A stretch of 14,028 nucleotides of DNA. Origin: Acidobacteriota bacterium (GTDB taxonomy: Bacteria > Acidobacteriota > Terriglobia > Acidiferrales > UBA7541). The stretch covers positions 22,430 through 36,457 of the forward strand of contig PKUY01000325.1 in NCBI GenBank assembly GCA_003131705.1, in the 5' to 3' direction. Positions 8,101 to 14,028 of the stretch are shown piece by piece. Each line of letters begins with the position of its first letter. The first letter of the stretch is position 1. Below the pieces are notes generated by a model, which saw only the letters and a list, made by a program, of their open reading frames with translations, did not search any database and was not told the origin of the DNA. Position numbers and translations under genes: made by a program.

Positions 8101-8822
8101 ATCCAGGGACGTATGGGATTCGTCCAGGTGAACGGCTAAGTTCCGTTCTTGAGCGCGCTGGCGGGTTTCAGCCAGATGCGTATCCCTACGGGGCCGTCCT
8201 GGAAAGAGTGCAGGTACGCGAACTGGAGGGCAAGCAACAGGATGACTTAATCCTCCGTGTAAAGGACGCTGAAAGCAGCCTGCAACTTCTGCCGGATACG
8301 ACCCCGCAACAGAAGCAAGCGAAAGAAGCAGCGCTAGCTCAATATCAAACAACACTTCTTCACCTGGACGCTAATCCCCCGCTCGGCCGCGTGTCCATTC
8401 GGATTTCTTCGGAGATGAAACACTGGAAGAATGCGGCCGCTGATGTCGAAGTACGAGCGGGAGACACTCTCATCATTCCGAAGAGGCCGAGCTACGTGAT
8501 GATTACCGGCCAGGTTTTCAACCCCACTGCGGTTTCGTATCGGCCAGGGAGAAGCGCGAAATGGTATCTCAGCCAGTCCGGAGGGCCCACGACAACTGCC
8601 AATAAGAAAGGCATTTTTGTCATTCGGGCCGATGGTTCGGTAGTGGGCGAGAAGGAGGGTTTATGGAGCGGAAGTGCCCTGGGAACAGTTCTTCAACCAG
8701 GGGACACCATCGTGGTGCCGGAGAAGGTAATTGGTGGTGGTATTCAATGGGCGAACCTCTTCCAGGCAGCGTCGATAGCGTCCTCTATCGCCAGTACCGT
8801 ATTCATTGCAGTGCGCTACTAG
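5169..8822 (+). CDS. Large Wza-like polysaccharide export protein with about seven SLBB-type repeats
   Basis: This 1217-residue protein should carry capsule or EPS across the periplasm and outer membrane. The N-terminus has a long basic leader then a hydrophobic stretch (about 20-37) ending AAANGQ, a likely signal peptidase I site; there is no lipobox, unlike classical Wza. Residues about 150-180 are Glu/Gln-rich, likely coiled coil, and about 190-390 are a low-complexity Gly/Met/Ser/Gln/Asn region. The polysaccharide export domain begins near 427 (DYVVGPGDSLTIDLWGG). SLBB-type repeats with the G-x-V-x-x-PG-x-Y pattern or close variants follow from about 505, 592, 684, 776, 867, 967 and 1108. 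The last segment (about 1190-1217) is hydrophobic with Trp and a terminal Tyr and could be the outer-membrane helix. ATG 5169 has a ribosome binding site (GGAGAGGA, 5155-5163); GTG 5127 and ATG 5226 are alternatives. Wza is usually under 400 residues with two or three such domains. Confidence 0.88.
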   Translation: MNVHRLGARTIGVPESRKTMPFVVCILLSFLSFAAAANGQNQRSIPIQNSDLARQNMNQVAASAGQIKEVLLKDAGLMVELKQWVAKDATDHGQIISESDLTNDSLFDRLENDVQLRSVATRMLQRYGYLVPKVNPDSELGKQQELLVQERVKWITQEEEEARQQQHAQAQQKIEQARLCAQGQQSSCVGQQRRSQPTSAPEDESSPNAPPLRSNPSGPNPPALPQGQNDLVQRAQLMQTGEESGGDVSGYPFDEGSFGDSYGAAQSMGMSSGLGGQLTPSLLQQLQNGENGDTGSGEGGAGLGLQRSLLNSSMGGMGMGAMDLGGSLDQNDLSSLDMGQANATGMNSSATRGNSSQAFTQPFSGQRRNRELLEPVEMVRAANPYKDIPSLYDMYMQAVPRPAVPRRFGIDVFQNQTQGSRYLPMDLPAGPDYVVGPGDSLTIDLWGGISRRFVRTVDREGRLSLPEVGPVLVSGKSLTEVQENVQQVLRSQYKDVSADISLSRLRTIRVYEVGDIENPGAYDISSLSTPLNALFSAGGPTSRGSLPIVKHYRGNQLVEDVDLYDLLLHGVKGDMQRLENGDTILVPPIGPQVTVDGMVRRPAIYELKDEKDLARVLELAGGLLPTAALRHIEVQRLVAHEKQTMLSLDIPNTDDDAQVTQELKAFEIHDGDQVRVFPIAQGNEDAVYLEGHVIRPGRYSYRADMRVTDMISSFKELLPEPATEYAEIIRLNAPDFHPTVESFNLSEALENPSQAPTLHPMDTVRIFSRFDFENPPTVSVLGDVRRPGTYQTSGQIHLADAIHLAGGLAPDAQTSDAQVFRHLPDGTSKILSVSLSQALEGNTTENIVLEPRDRLLIHGNSEAVEPPTVYIHGEVEKPGRYPLTTNMTVADLIRVGGGMKLSADTQAGDLTRYEYTKESNSDQTKLTGQHESVAISAVLSGDSHSNVPVHNGDVLTIRQLPGWNDLGASISLRGEVKHPGTYGIRPGERLSSVLERAGGFQPDAYPYGAVLERVQVRELEGKQQDDLILRVKDAESSLQLLPDTTPQQKQAKEAALAQYQTTLLHLDANPPLGRVSIRISSEMKHWKNAAADVEVRAGDTLIIPKRPSYVMITGQVFNPTAVSYRPGRSAKWYLSQSGGPTTTANKKGIFVIRADGSVVGEKEGLWSGSALGTVLQPGDTIVVPEKVIGGGIQWANLFQAASIASSIASTVFIAVRY

Positions 8823-8834
8823 GGGGCGAATAGG

Positions 8835-11342
8835 ATGCTGAAATGGGCTCGACTCACGGTCGGTATTTGCTTGCTAGCGATATCTATCGCCGTAAGCACG
8901 AGTTGTTACGCCCAGTCTCAGCAACAGCCCGTATCGGAAGCCGAATCTTCCAGCGGGGCGAAGGCGGCGGTGGCAGACTCTCCAGATTACGAGAATTCGT
9001 TGGGGCCGCACTTGCTAAAGAGCATTGGCGAAGATCAAAAAGCCATCTGGACGAGCCCGGCGCGAATTCGCCTCGACGACATGATCTGGCTTGTGCCGCT
9101 CGGCGGTCTGACTGCCGGCTTTCTTGTGACAGATAGGGACACGAGCAAACATCTTTCGAACTCGGCCAGTCAGATTAAGTACAGCACAGACCTCTCGAAT
9201 TACGGTATTGGTTCGCTCGTCGCCGTCGGAGGCGGCCTGTACCTTTGGGGCCGCATTACGCGCGACGACCACAAACGCGAGGCGGGATTTCTGGCGGGTG
9301 AGGCGGCGCTCAACAGTCTTGCCGTGACCTACGCGGCAAAGTATGCATTCGGCCGCGAACGACCGTTGCAAGATGATTTCCGGGGGAACTTTTGGCAGAG
9401 CGGAGTTTCATTTCCTTCTGAACATGCGGCGGCCGCTTGGTCGATTGCGAGTGTGATCGCGCATGAGTACCCGGGTCCCTTAACCACATTTCTTGCCTAT
9501 GGTGCCGCTACGGCGATTACAGCATCGCGAGTAACCGCGAAGCAGCATTTTCAATCGGATGTACTGATCGGAAGCGCTATTGGTTGGTTTGTGGGCGAGG
9601 AAGTTTACCGCCGTCACCACGACCCAGAACTCGGTGGTGGCGAATGGAAGAGCCCGGCCGAGGCTCTCCTAAGCGATCATCCTTATCAACCGAAGAATAT
9701 GGGCTCGCCCTATGTGCCCATGGACAGTTGGGTTTACCCATCCCTCGACCGCCTGGAGGCTTTAGGCGACATCCCGGAAGGTTTCCTGGGACAGCGGCCG
9801 TGGACTCGCATGGAATGCGCCCGTCTGATCAGTGATGCAAGAGACAGAATTACCGAGAATTCTTCGAGCCCCGAGGCCGCCAGTCGTATCCTGCAAACGC
9901 TCGAAGATGAATTCGCCCCTGAGCTCAATTCGCTTGGGGGGGGCACTAACCGGAATGTCCGCCTGGAGTCGGCTTATGCACGCGTGACGGAGATAAGCGG
10001 GAAGCCGCTGAGCGATGGCTCTAAGTATGACTTTGGTCAAACGATTGTGAATGACGATGGCCGTCCCTACGAGCAAGGAACCAACATGATTGTTGGTGGT
10101 TCGGGATGGGCGACCGCAGGGCCGCTGGTCGGTTACGCTCGCGCTGAATATCAGTACGCACCTTCCGCTCCGGCTTTGCCGTTTCAGGAACGCCAAGTGA
10201 TACAGCAGGTGCAGCTCCTTCCCACGGTTCCCCCTGGCAATCCTATTCCGGCGATAGGACAAGCCGACCTGCTCGAAGGCTATGTGGGCATGCAATTCGA
10301 TAATTGGCAATTTACTTTCGGCAAGCAAGAGCAGTGGTGGGGACCAGATCAAAGTGGGGCAATGCTTTTGAGCACCAACGCTGAACCCATAGAGATGTTT
10401 CAAATCAATCGAGTGACACCGTTCATACTGCCTGGCGTTTTCAGATTATTAGGAGGCATTCGAGTGCAGATCTTTCTCGGACGAGTGTCCGGCCAGCATT
10501 TCGTGTACGGGGTCCCCACCGGAATTATTGGCACATGGGAGCAGCCACTGAGCGATCAGCCATTTATCGAAGGCGAAAAGATTAGTCTCAAGCCTTCCCC
10601 GAACTTGGAGTTCGGTATGGGCGTCACCACTCTTTTTGCCGGAGCAGGAGTTCCGTTCACGCTCCATAAGTTCGGGCAAGTTTTGCTTCCGACAGGTAGC
10701 GGTCTCCCAGGAACTCCCGGAGACCCGGGAGACCGGCGAGGCGGGTTCGACTTTACATATCGGATTCCGAAGTTGCGCGATTGGCTCACGTTTTATGGTG
10801 ATGCTTTCACCGATGATGAGATCAGTCCTTGGCGCCGCTGGGATAAAGCCGCAGTGACGAGTGGAATCTATTTGCCTCGAATTCCCAAGGTTCCCAAATT
10901 GGATTTTCGCGCGGAAGGAATATACACGGACCCTCCAACAATGCAACCAGCGTTACAGCACGGCTTCTTTTACTTCAACGCTCGCTATCGGAGCGGATAT
11001 ACGAACGGCGGAAACTTGATTGGAAGCTGGGTTGGACGGCAAGGGCAGGGGGCCGAAGCATGGACAACTTATTGGTTTACGCCCAAGGACAGTTTGCAAT
11101 TTAGCTTTCGTCATCAAAAGGTCAGCAAAGGTTTCATCCCCGAGGGTGGTACGTTAACGGACGCAGGAGTCCACGCGACAGCTTGGGTCGGTTCCACGCT
11201 CAGCGTTTCCGCTTCCGTGCAGTATGAAACTTGGAATTTTCCGGTTATATCACCGGCAAGGCAAACCAACGTTACGAGCTCGATCGGGTTGACATTTTGG
11301 CCATGGTCTCGGCATACCGTGGCTGCTAACGAGACCAATTAG
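8835..11342 (+). CDS. PAP2 phosphatase domain fused to a Wzi-type capsule assembly outer-membrane protein
   Basis: An 835-residue two-part protein. A signal peptide covers about residues 1-27 (cleavage after CYA). Residues about 80-265 are a PAP2 phosphatase with all three motifs: K169-x6-R176-P177, P194-S-E-H197 (usual form PSGH), and S231-R232-x5-H238-x3-D242. Several moderately hydrophobic helices surround them. Residues about 295-835 resemble the Wzi capsule assembly family: a helical start (YPSLDRLEALGDIP then RPWTRMECARLI) followed by alternating strands typical of an outer-membrane barrel, with a WQFTFGKQEQWWGP segment. Wzi binds capsule at the cell surface; PAP2 enzymes remove phosphate from lipid pyrophosphates such as undecaprenyl pyrophosphate. 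The gene starts 12 nt after the export gene with a G-rich ribosome binding site (8821-8828), so the two are co-transcribed. The substrate and the final membrane of the PAP2 part are unknown. Confidence 0.85.
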   Translation: MLKWARLTVGICLLAISIAVSTSCYAQSQQQPVSEAESSSGAKAAVADSPDYENSLGPHLLKSIGEDQKAIWTSPARIRLDDMIWLVPLGGLTAGFLVTDRDTSKHLSNSASQIKYSTDLSNYGIGSLVAVGGGLYLWGRITRDDHKREAGFLAGEAALNSLAVTYAAKYAFGRERPLQDDFRGNFWQSGVSFPSEHAAAAWSIASVIAHEYPGPLTTFLAYGAATAITASRVTAKQHFQSDVLIGSAIGWFVGEEVYRRHHDPELGGGEWKSPAEALLSDHPYQPKNMGSPYVPMDSWVYPSLDRLEALGDIPEGFLGQRPWTRMECARLISDARDRITENSSSPEAASRILQTLEDEFAPELNSLGGGTNRNVRLESAYARVTEISGKPLSDGSKYDFGQTIVNDDGRPYEQGTNMIVGGSGWATAGPLVGYARAEYQYAPSAPALPFQERQVIQQVQLLPTVPPGNPIPAIGQADLLEGYVGMQFDNWQFTFGKQEQWWGPDQSGAMLLSTNAEPIEMFQINRVTPFILPGVFRLLGGIRVQIFLGRVSGQHFVYGVPTGIIGTWEQPLSDQPFIEGEKISLKPSPNLEFGMGVTTLFAGAGVPFTLHKFGQVLLPTGSGLPGTPGDPGDRRGGFDFTYRIPKLRDWLTFYGDAFTDDEISPWRRWDKAAVTSGIYLPRIPKVPKLDFRAEGIYTDPPTMQPALQHGFFYFNARYRSGYTNGGNLIGSWVGRQGQGAEAWTTYWFTPKDSLQFSFRHQKVSKGFIPEGGTLTDAGVHATAWVGSTLSVSASVQYETWNFPVISPARQTNVTSSIGLTFWPWSRHTVAANETN

Positions 11343-11504
11343 GGAACGCGATCGCCGGATGCACGGTCATGACGGGAATGAAAAGTTGTAGATTTAGCCG
11401 CAGAAATTTCATACGCAACGTGGCAATGCATTTAATATGTATTGACGGGCTAGTAGCGCGGAATTGAGTCTGGCTTTCAAGAACGAGCGTTGGTGACATG
11501 AACT
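11343..11504. other. Intergenic gap inside the EPS cluster
   Basis: One hundred sixty-two bases without a gene. A TAATAT hexamer at 11433-11438 is -10-like, but the best-placed -35 candidates (around 11409-11415) fit poorly. No terminator hairpin with a T-run is visible after the Wzi fusion, so read-through into the next gene is plausible. Confidence 0.4.
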
Positions 11505-12944
11505 ATGAGCAGAGACCCTCATCAGGTGATTCCGGACCTACCGAGCCAGGAAACTGTTTCAGGACTCGGGTATGAAGAAATCATGATACGTGAAGAGCTT
11601 AGTGATCCCAAAAGTCGTGAACGAACGATCGCCAATCTAAGGCTGCTTTGGACGCGCCGCAAGATGGTATGTAAAGTGTTGATATTTGGCCTCGTGGCGT
11701 CCTTCCTTATCGCTTTTCTGATTCCCTCGCGTTATGAATCGACAACCGAGCTGATGCCACCCGATCAACAATCCGGCAACCTTGGCATGTTAACCGCCAT
11801 TATGGGAAAGGAAGTCAGAGGGATAGACGGGCTCTCGAGCCTTGCAGGGAATGTGTTGGGCGCGAAGACCTCAGGGGATCTCTTCGTCGGGGTCCTTGAG
11901 AGCCGAACAATTCAAGATGACGTCATCAGTAAGTTCAATCTTCGAAAGGTTTATGGTGTTCGTTCTTGGGAAGATGCGCGCAAGAAGCTGACGTCCCACA
12001 CGGATATTGCGAGTGACCGAAAAAGCGGAATCATCTCCATCAAGGTGACAGACCATAGTCCGCAGCGAGCTGCGGCAATGGCCCAAGAATTTGTTGAGGA
12101 ACTAAATCATGTGGTTACAGATTTAAACACCTCTTCGGCTCACAGGGAGCGCGTATTCTTGGAAGGCCGGTTGACCGAGGTCAAGCAGGATCTCGAGTCG
12201 GCCGAGAAGGATTTTAGCGAATTCGCCAGCAAAAACACCGCTATCAATATACCGGAACAAGGTAAGGCAATGATTGCGGCGGCCGCGGAGCTGGAAGGGC
12301 AGCTGATCGCCGCGGAGACCCAACTCCAATCCTTGAGGCAGGTCTACACGGACAATAACGTTCGCGTGAGAGAAACGCAAGCGCGTGCAGATGAACTTCG
12401 ACGGCAGCTCGGGAAGATGGGGGGAGCCGCTGACGGTACCGCATCAACGAATAGTGGAGATGCGCAATCAATGTATCCGTCCATTCGTCAGCTTCCCGTT
12501 CTCGGAGTGAATTATGCGGATTTATATCGACGTACAAAAATTGAAGAAGCGGTATTTGAAAACTTAACGCAAGAATATGAGCTTGCAAGGGTGCAGGAGG
12601 TGAAGGAAACGCCAAGCGTTAAGATATTAGACCCTGCCAATATACCCGGAGAAAGATCCTTTCCCCCGCGGATGCTGATCGGTCTAGGAGGCATGCTGCT
12701 GGCTGGCGCCTTGGGCATGATGTGGGTGCTCGGGAATGAAAAGTGGCGACAAATCGATTCACAAGACTCGGGCAAGATTTTCGCGCTTGAGGTTGCCGAA
12801 ACCGTCCGAACGCGTGTGCCTTGGCGCTTTTGGAACGGATCCTCGGGAACTGTGCCCGGTATTGGAGTTTCGGATCAGCTGACTATAGGACAAGCTCGAG
12901 ACGGTGGAGTGGTCAAGAGACAAGTCGAAGACAAAGAGAAATGA
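11505..12944 (+). CDS. Wzz-type polysaccharide chain-length / co-polymerase protein
   Basis: This 479-residue inner-membrane protein of the polysaccharide co-polymerase family sets chain length in Wzy-dependent synthesis and couples polymerisation to the Wza-like exporter. It has a cytoplasmic N-tail of about 53 residues, TM1 at 54-73, the Wzz fold just after it (RYESTTELMPPD), a long periplasmic helical region rich in Glu, Ala, Gln and Arg (about 205-305), a GNVR-like segment (about 324-387, including YRRTKIEEAVFENLTQEYELA), a proline-rich join FPPR and TM2 at 389-410. A cytoplasmic tail of about 65 residues follows. There is no Walker-type tyrosine kinase domain, so any kinase would be a separate protein. 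The ribosome binding site is weak (GGTG at 11492-11495). The gene lies 162 nt after the Wzi fusion, on the same strand. Confidence 0.9.
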   Translation: MSRDPHQVIPDLPSQETVSGLGYEEIMIREELSDPKSRERTIANLRLLWTRRKMVCKVLIFGLVASFLIAFLIPSRYESTTELMPPDQQSGNLGMLTAIMGKEVRGIDGLSSLAGNVLGAKTSGDLFVGVLESRTIQDDVISKFNLRKVYGVRSWEDARKKLTSHTDIASDRKSGIISIKVTDHSPQRAAAMAQEFVEELNHVVTDLNTSSAHRERVFLEGRLTEVKQDLESAEKDFSEFASKNTAINIPEQGKAMIAAAAELEGQLIAAETQLQSLRQVYTDNNVRVRETQARADELRRQLGKMGGAADGTASTNSGDAQSMYPSIRQLPVLGVNYADLYRRTKIEEAVFENLTQEYELARVQEVKETPSVKILDPANIPGERSFPPRMLIGLGGMLLAGALGMMWVLGNEKWRQIDSQDSGKIFALEVAETVRTRVPWRFWNGSSGTVPGIGVSDQLTIGQARDGGVVKRQVEDKEK

Positions 12945-13051
12945 TTGTATCGCTGACACAATGGACAGAGCTAAGAGCTAGTAGACAGTGAAAAATTGGA
13001 ATACGCACAACTAGTTCCGCGGCTGCACCGAAGGGGACGGCATCGCTACTG
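12945..13051. repeat. Short spacer with a tandem heptamer
   Basis: The gap between the chain-length gene and the sugar transferase gene holds a perfect tandem AGAGCTA (12967-12973 and 12974-12980). In the downstream frame the nearest stop is TGA at 12989-12991, so the next gene cannot start before it. No promoter or terminator is evident. Confidence 0.4.
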
Positions 13052-14028
13052 ATGGCTTCGAAGGCTCAAACCGCAGGGGGCACGCGCTCCCTCTCCAGGA
13101 CTGCAGTTACCGGTAGCCACGAGTGGGCGCCCGTTACTGGAGTAAGTACCACCAGTGTCGGCGGAGCCTCCGAATGGCTCAATACAGATGGATCAAATCC
13201 GCAGGGCGATAGCGGGAAACTAACGAAACGGCGTATTGGCGGTCTTTGGGTACAGTTAGTTTACGCAGTAATCGATGTAGTTTGCGTTCTGGCGAACGGC
13301 GCAATCGCTTTCTCTCTACGTTTTTTGCCGGCTAATCTGCGACACCTATTCCTATCGGGACACCTTGCGCTTGCAACCGATCAGCCGCTCGATCGTTATT
13401 TGGGGTTTTTGTTGCTGTACGTCGCACTGATCCTGCTCTTTTGCCAGCTACAGGATCTCTATCGAACGCCGCGAGGACGATCGGCCTCGGAGGAGTCCTT
13501 TGCAGTCATCAAGGCAGTCTCTTTTGCCACCCTGCTCCTGACTGCATTCATTTATCTCTCGGGCGTCAAGATCGTTTCGCGTTCCGTGGTGATGATGAGC
13601 TTGCTGCTAAATGCGATATCCCTCGTCGCATGGAGGTATGCGAAGCGGCGGGTTGTGATCCACAGAGTCAAGAGTGGTATTGGAACGCGCAACGCCGTAA
13701 TCATCGGCGCCGGCAAGATCGGCCAAGCACTCGCGCAGCAATTAGAAAAAAACAAGCTTCTGGGCTACACATTTAAAGGATTCTTAGACGAGAATCATTC
13801 TGACGATCCTCGCATCCTTGGGAAAGTCGAAGACCTGCCGCGCATAGCCCGCGCCGAGTTTGTGGACGAAGTGCTCATTACGATCCCCTCGGAACGCGAG
13901 CTGGTGAAGCGCGTTGTGCTCGAAGCTCGTCAACATCATTTGGATGTGAAGGTGGTCCCAGACCTTTATGATGGACTCGGGTGGAATGCCCCACACCATC
14001 AGATCGGTGATTTCCCAGTCATGGAAAT
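13052..14028 (+). CDS. Polyprenyl-phosphate sugar transferase (WbaP/WcaJ type), N-terminal part; 3' end outside window
   Basis: An open frame of 325 codons runs off the right edge. It matches the N-terminal half of the enzymes that load the first sugar phosphate onto undecaprenyl phosphate at the inner membrane. After a Ser/Thr/Gly-rich tail of about 60 residues come four hydrophobic segments (about 66-93, 117-131, 153-172 and 178-196). A Rossmann-like CoA_binding_3 domain then begins at NAVIIGAGKIGQ (214-225), followed by GYTFKGFLDE (238-247), VLITIPS (274-280) and VKVVPDLYDG (299-308). The catalytic bacterial sugar transferase domain should follow beyond the window. The first in-frame ATG after the TGA at 12989 is 13052; the ribosome binding site is poor (AAGGGG at 13031-13036, rather far). 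The first sugar cannot be told from this part. Confidence 0.88.
   Translation, partial: MASKAQTAGGTRSLSRTAVTGSHEWAPVTGVSTTSVGGASEWLNTDGSNPQGDSGKLTKRRIGGLWVQLVYAVIDVVCVLANGAIAFSLRFLPANLRHLFLSGHLALATDQPLDRYLGFLLLYVALILLFCQLQDLYRTPRGRSASEESFAVIKAVSFATLLLTAFIYLSGVKIVSRSVVMMSLLLNAISLVAWRYAKRRVVIHRVKSGIGTRNAVIIGAGKIGQALAQQLEKNKLLGYTFKGFLDENHSDDPRILGKVEDLPRIARAEFVDEVLITIPSERELVKRVVLEARQHHLDVKVVPDLYDGLGWNAPHHQIGDFPVME

Noticed and set aside
8835..8920. Lipoprotein signal for the PAP2-Wzi protein (cysteine in STSCYA)
   Set aside because: The residues before the cysteine do not fit a lipobox, and a signal peptidase I site after CYA is more natural.
1..14028. CRISPR arrays, tRNA or rRNA genes, toxin-antitoxin or defence genes
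   Set aside because: Looked for repeat-spacer patterns, RNA gene hallmarks and small paired genes; none was seen.

Overview
The window looks like part of an Acidobacteriota-type chromosome: moderately GC-rich, diderm, with a protocatechuate operon next to a capsule/exopolysaccharide (EPS) cluster built on large SLBB and Wzi proteins. The phylum is inferred from gene style and order; no marker gene is present. All recognised genes read on the + strand.

Region 1 (2-3521) is a compact protocatechuate-cleavage operon: the 3' end of pcaH, then pcaG, pcaB and a fused pcaD-pcaC (pcaL type). PcaHG opens the protocatechuate ring to 3-carboxy-cis,cis-muconate. PcaB cyclises this to 4-carboxymuconolactone. 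The fusion protein decarboxylates the lactone and hydrolyses the resulting enol-lactone to 3-oxoadipate. Spacings are short (overlap or 1 nt, 76 nt, 5 nt), so co-transcription is likely.

Region 2 (3522-5168) has no intact gene. It begins with about 650 bases that look like a structured non-coding RNA on the minus strand, possibly the 5' half of a decayed group II intron (tentative). Next is an IS110-family remnant: the DEDD domain of the transposase survives, the C-terminal half is lost, and a 71-nt hairpin just upstream covers the transposase ribosome binding site. A leader of about 385 nt follows, with four TTCGA sites and a possible extended -10 promoter.

Region 3 (5169-14028, continuing beyond the window) is an EPS/capsule operon of the Wzx/Wzy-dependent type. 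It holds a very large Wza-like export protein with about seven SLBB-type repeats, an unusual PAP2 phosphatase-Wzi outer-membrane fusion, a Wzz-type chain-length protein without a kinase domain, and the N-terminal 325 residues of a polyprenyl-phosphate sugar transferase (WbaP/WcaJ type). Together these would start the repeat unit on undecaprenyl phosphate, set chain length, export the polymer and attach it to the surface.

The most unusual items are the PAP2-Wzi fusion, the hairpin over the IS110 start and the structured block behind the pca operon. No CRISPR array, tRNA, rRNA or recognisable defence system was seen.
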